In this document: one piece after another, positions 13,412-15,212 of the stretch
Position numbering within the stretch: position 1 is the stretch's first letter
Layout: each line of letters opens with the position of its first letter
From: an uncultured Rhizobiaceae group bacterium
GTDB lineage: Bacteria > Pseudomonadota > Alphaproteobacteria > Rhizobiales > Rhizobiaceae
Direction: 5' to 3'
DNA length: 15,212 nt
Assembly: GCA_937944075.1 (NCBI GenBank)
Contig: CALDZZ010000255.1
Location: forward strand, 1-15,212
Made by a program: the position numbers and the translations under genes
Notes under the pieces: model-generated
Told to the model about the DNA's origin: nothing
The model's input: the letters and a program-made list of their open reading frames with translations, nothing else
Databases searched by the model: none

Positions 13412-14791
13412 ATGAATAAAGCACTGAAAATTGAAGAATTCGAAGGTAACTCAATCGCGCTTGATGGATCCGGCACCTTACATGCTCCGGAACTCTCAGA
13501 CCTGAACACAGATGAGATAAGAGCAAAAATCAAGGCGGCCCGACTGGAAAAATTGATGGCACGGCAACTTGAAAACGAGTTGACCATTGAACTGGAAAAC
13601 GACCAGGACACACCCCTCCTTCAAGAAGTTTCAACGCAAACCCTTGAAAGCGAGGAAGTGGAAATTCTGACCACTGAACCTTCAAGAATTGACATTCCAG
13701 CCTCAAAAACAAAAGGCTATTCCCTTGGCAGTTCAAAACGCATGCGCAACATGCAGTCGAGCAAACATTCCTGTGATGAAATGCTAAATCGTCTCAAAAG
13801 CGGTTCAGAATTACTTTCGGGTTTGAACGAACAAACTTCAAACCTTGTTTCTCAACTTCAGTTCATGGAACAAGAGTTCATTCGTTTTGAAGAAGCGGAA
13901 ATAAAATCATCCAAACTGGCTGCGGACTACAAGCGTGTTACCAGCGAATATGAAGAAGCGCTGAACTTGATCGAGAAACAAAATCGCCAGATTGATGTCA
14001 TCGAGGAAAGACGCGCCAGAACGAGCGAAAATTACGAAAAGATCAAGTCTGAGCTGGACTTGCTTAAAATACAAAACAAGCAAGAGACCGAGCTTAATAC
14101 AGAAAACCAGTTGCTGATTTCCGAACTGGAGCAAACCAATCGCTCTCTGAGCAACAGGGCTGAAGCTGCAGAAACAAGTCTCTCGGAAACAACCTCCGAG
14201 CTTAAAACAATCAATAGCCTGCTCAAGCAGAAAGACATGGAAGCAGCCAGGGCACAATCTGATCTCGTATCAACCAAAGAGCGTTTGATGAATGCCGAGA
14301 CTGGCCTTTCAGCTTCCAGCGAAGAATATGACCAACTTTCCAGGCAGTACACTGAAAAAGAAATCAAGCTTCAAACCCTTGAAACCAAGCTGGAAGGCTC
14401 AAATGAAAAGCTTTCAGCACTTGAAGTGGCATTGAAGCATACAACAAGCGAGTTGGAAAACATGACGGCGGAAGCGCATGACAACAAAATGTCACTTGCC
14501 AAGCTGACATCGGATTACGGCTCACTCATCAAGGCAAATTCAAAAACCATGAATGAACTGGATAATATCCAGACCAAATACGACGAACTGAACAAGTCTT
14601 CGCTGGAGCAGCAAAGCCAACAGTATGCCCGTATTCATGAACTTGAGAGCGTCTTGCGGGATACAAAACGCAAGCTTGAAGCAAGCACCAAATCAAATTC
14701 AGAACTTTCACTGGAACTTGAATCAACAAATAATCTTCTTGTTCTGCATGAAGAAATGGTAACGGCCCTGTCTGCTGAAAATAGAAACTAG
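13412..14791 (+). CDS. Long coiled-coil protein, crescentin/intermediate-filament-like
   Basis: This 459-residue protein has a mixed, partly disordered head (residues 1-110, with a helical NTDEIRAKIKAARLEKLMARQLENEL segment and a basic SSKRMRNM stretch near 107-114) and then an almost continuous coiled coil to the C-terminus. No proline occurs after residue 96 and no tryptophan anywhere; the rod is rich in Glu, Lys, Ser, Leu and Asn with heptad spacing of Leu/Ile. One cysteine lies near residue 120. No signal peptide or membrane helix. GGGGAAACC before the ATG supports the start. Length and architecture resemble Caulobacter crescentin (457 aa) and related alphaproteobacterial filament proteins, but I cannot confirm homology by eye. 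A structural or cell-shape role is inferred. It is a single-gene unit with a strong terminator. Confidence 0.85.
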   Translation: MNKALKIEEFEGNSIALDGSGTLHAPELSDLNTDEIRAKIKAARLEKLMARQLENELTIELENDQDTPLLQEVSTQTLESEEVEILTTEPSRIDIPASKTKGYSLGSSKRMRNMQSSKHSCDEMLNRLKSGSELLSGLNEQTSNLVSQLQFMEQEFIRFEEAEIKSSKLAADYKRVTSEYEEALNLIEKQNRQIDVIEERRARTSENYEKIKSELDLLKIQNKQETELNTENQLLISELEQTNRSLSNRAEAAETSLSETTSELKTINSLLKQKDMEAARAQSDLVSTKERLMNAETGLSASSEEYDQLSRQYTEKEIKLQTLETKLEGSNEKLSALEVALKHTTSELENMTAEAHDNKMSLAKLTSDYGSLIKANSKTMNELDNIQTKYDELNKSSLEQQSQQYARIHELESVLRDTKRKLEASTKSNSELSLELESTNNLLVLHEEMVTALSAENRN

Positions 14792-14812
14792 ACTGGTAAA
14801 AAATCTGTCGCC

Positions 14813-15212
14813 TCATTTTTGCGGAGCGTTCCTGTTGGAACGCTCCGCATTTTCTTTTTGAGCAAGTCTTTTCTTTTGCTTTTGAGCCTGCTGATCAGCT
14901 GCAATATGTTCCTCGCCACGTTTCTTGGCCAATTCCATTTGTCTTTGTCGCTCAATGAAACGCTTTCGCTGACGTGTGGTCTGCTTGTCATAACACCGCG
15001 GACAGGAGACACCAGCTGCATAATATTCAGACTGCTTGTCTTCTTCTGTAATTGGATACCGACAAGCATGGCACATGTCATAAGGGCCCTGCTCAAGTCC
15101 ATGGCCTACGCTCACCCTTTGATCAAATACAAAACATTCCCCTTCCCAAAGGCTTTCTTCCTTGGGAATATTTTCCAGATATTTCAGAATACCGCCTTGC
15201 AAATGATACACA
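14813..15212 (-). CDS. trhO: TrhO-type tRNA uridine(34) hydroxylase / rhodanese-related protein (partial, C-terminal)
   Basis: The frame is open at the right edge, so only the last 132 or so residues are present. The sequence after the catalytic rhodanese loop is recognisable: VYHLQGGILKYLEN, ESLWEGECFVFDQRVSVGHGL, and the two Cys-x2-Cys pairs (MCHACRYPI and SCPRCYD) conserved in TrhO/YceA. TrhO inserts oxygen at uridine 34 of certain tRNAs as the first step to 5-carboxymethoxy-type uridine. The catalytic cysteine lies outside the window. Downstream of the second Cys pair is a tail of about 55 residues rich in Lys, Arg and Gln that is mostly predicted helix or disordered. Its last codons contain the hairpin of the convergent coiled-coil gene terminator. 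Confidence 0.9.
   Translation of the reverse strand, partial: VYHLQGGILKYLENIPKEESLWEGECFVFDQRVSVGHGLEQGPYDMCHACRYPITEEDKQSEYYAAGVSCPRCYDKQTTRQRKRFIERQRQMELAKKRGEEHIAADQQAQKQKKRLAQKENAERSNRNAPQK
14820..14853 (+). terminator. Strong intrinsic terminator of the coiled-coil gene, embedded in the trhO 3' end
   Basis: TGCGGAGCGTTCC-TGTT-GGAACGCTCCGCA is a perfect 13-bp stem with a four-base loop, followed by ATTTTCTTTTT on the plus strand. It begins 28 bases after the coiled-coil stop. On the minus strand the stem is followed by A residues, so it should act only in the plus direction, and there it encodes the C-terminal residues of the trhO product. Confidence 0.85.

Noticed and set aside
14032..14367. 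Antisense open frames across the coiled-coil gene (13907-14257, 14032-14367, 14529-14816)
   Set aside because: They are reverse-frame shadows of a biased Glu/Lys/Leu-rich coding sequence, lacking ribosome sites and family features.
1..15212. CRISPR arrays, insertion sequences, prophage, tRNA or rRNA genes
   Set aside because: I found no regularly spaced direct repeats, terminal inverted repeats with a transposase, integrase gene, or cloverleaf-like sequence.

Overview
The window looks like a chromosomal segment of a moderate-GC alphaproteobacterium, possibly marine. The evidence is the style of the two extended polyamine-type ABC permeases, the AlkK-like ligase, the dicysteine Crp/Fnr regulator, and one full-length CtrA-type box (TTAA-N7-TTAA). 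I cannot name the genus. I see no mobile elements, CRISPR, tRNA or rRNA; this is ordinary core/accessory chromosome with tightly packed operons.

Layout. (1) 1-387, minus: the N-terminal part of a thiamine-diphosphate enzyme that runs off the left edge. (2) 665-2423, minus: a two-gene unit of a HugZ/pyridoxamine-phosphate-oxidase-like flavoprotein and a family III CoA-transferase. (3) 2441-4568, plus: a divergent AlkK-type fatty acyl-CoA ligase with a good sigma70 promoter, then an SCP2 lipid-binding protein and a strong terminator. (4) 4588-11194, plus: a ureohydrolase of the agmatinase group, a four-gene PotA/PotD/PotB/PotC-like importer, and a sirtuin overlapping the last permease gene by one base. 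(5) 11205-12499, minus: a YgaP-like DUF2892 membrane protein, a rhodanese and a Crp/Fnr regulator, probably one sulfur-related operon with a palindromic operator candidate upstream. (6) 12593-13240, minus: a glutathione S-transferase-like protein. (7) 13412-14791, plus: a long proline-free coiled-coil protein resembling crescentin-like bacterial filament proteins in size and architecture. (8) 14813-15212, minus: the C-terminal end of a TrhO-type tRNA uridine hydroxylase, whose last codons contain the terminator hairpin of the convergent coiled-coil gene.

How the genes may work together. The central block suggests import of a polyamine or guanidino compound and hydrolysis of a guanidino substrate to urea plus an amine. 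Expression of the binding protein appears to be set apart by RNA hairpins on both sides of its gene. The sirtuin at the operon end links this transport to NAD-dependent protein deacylation. The left block deals with acyl-CoA chemistry (fatty-acid activation, CoA transfer, lipid carrier). The right block deals with sulfane sulfur and thiol handling (rhodanese, DUF2892, Crp/Fnr with a Cys-x5-Cys pair, GST, TrhO). No wholly new system is evident. The best leads are the transporter-coupled sirtuin, the dicysteine regulator with its operator candidate, and the coiled-coil protein downstream of a CtrA-like box.
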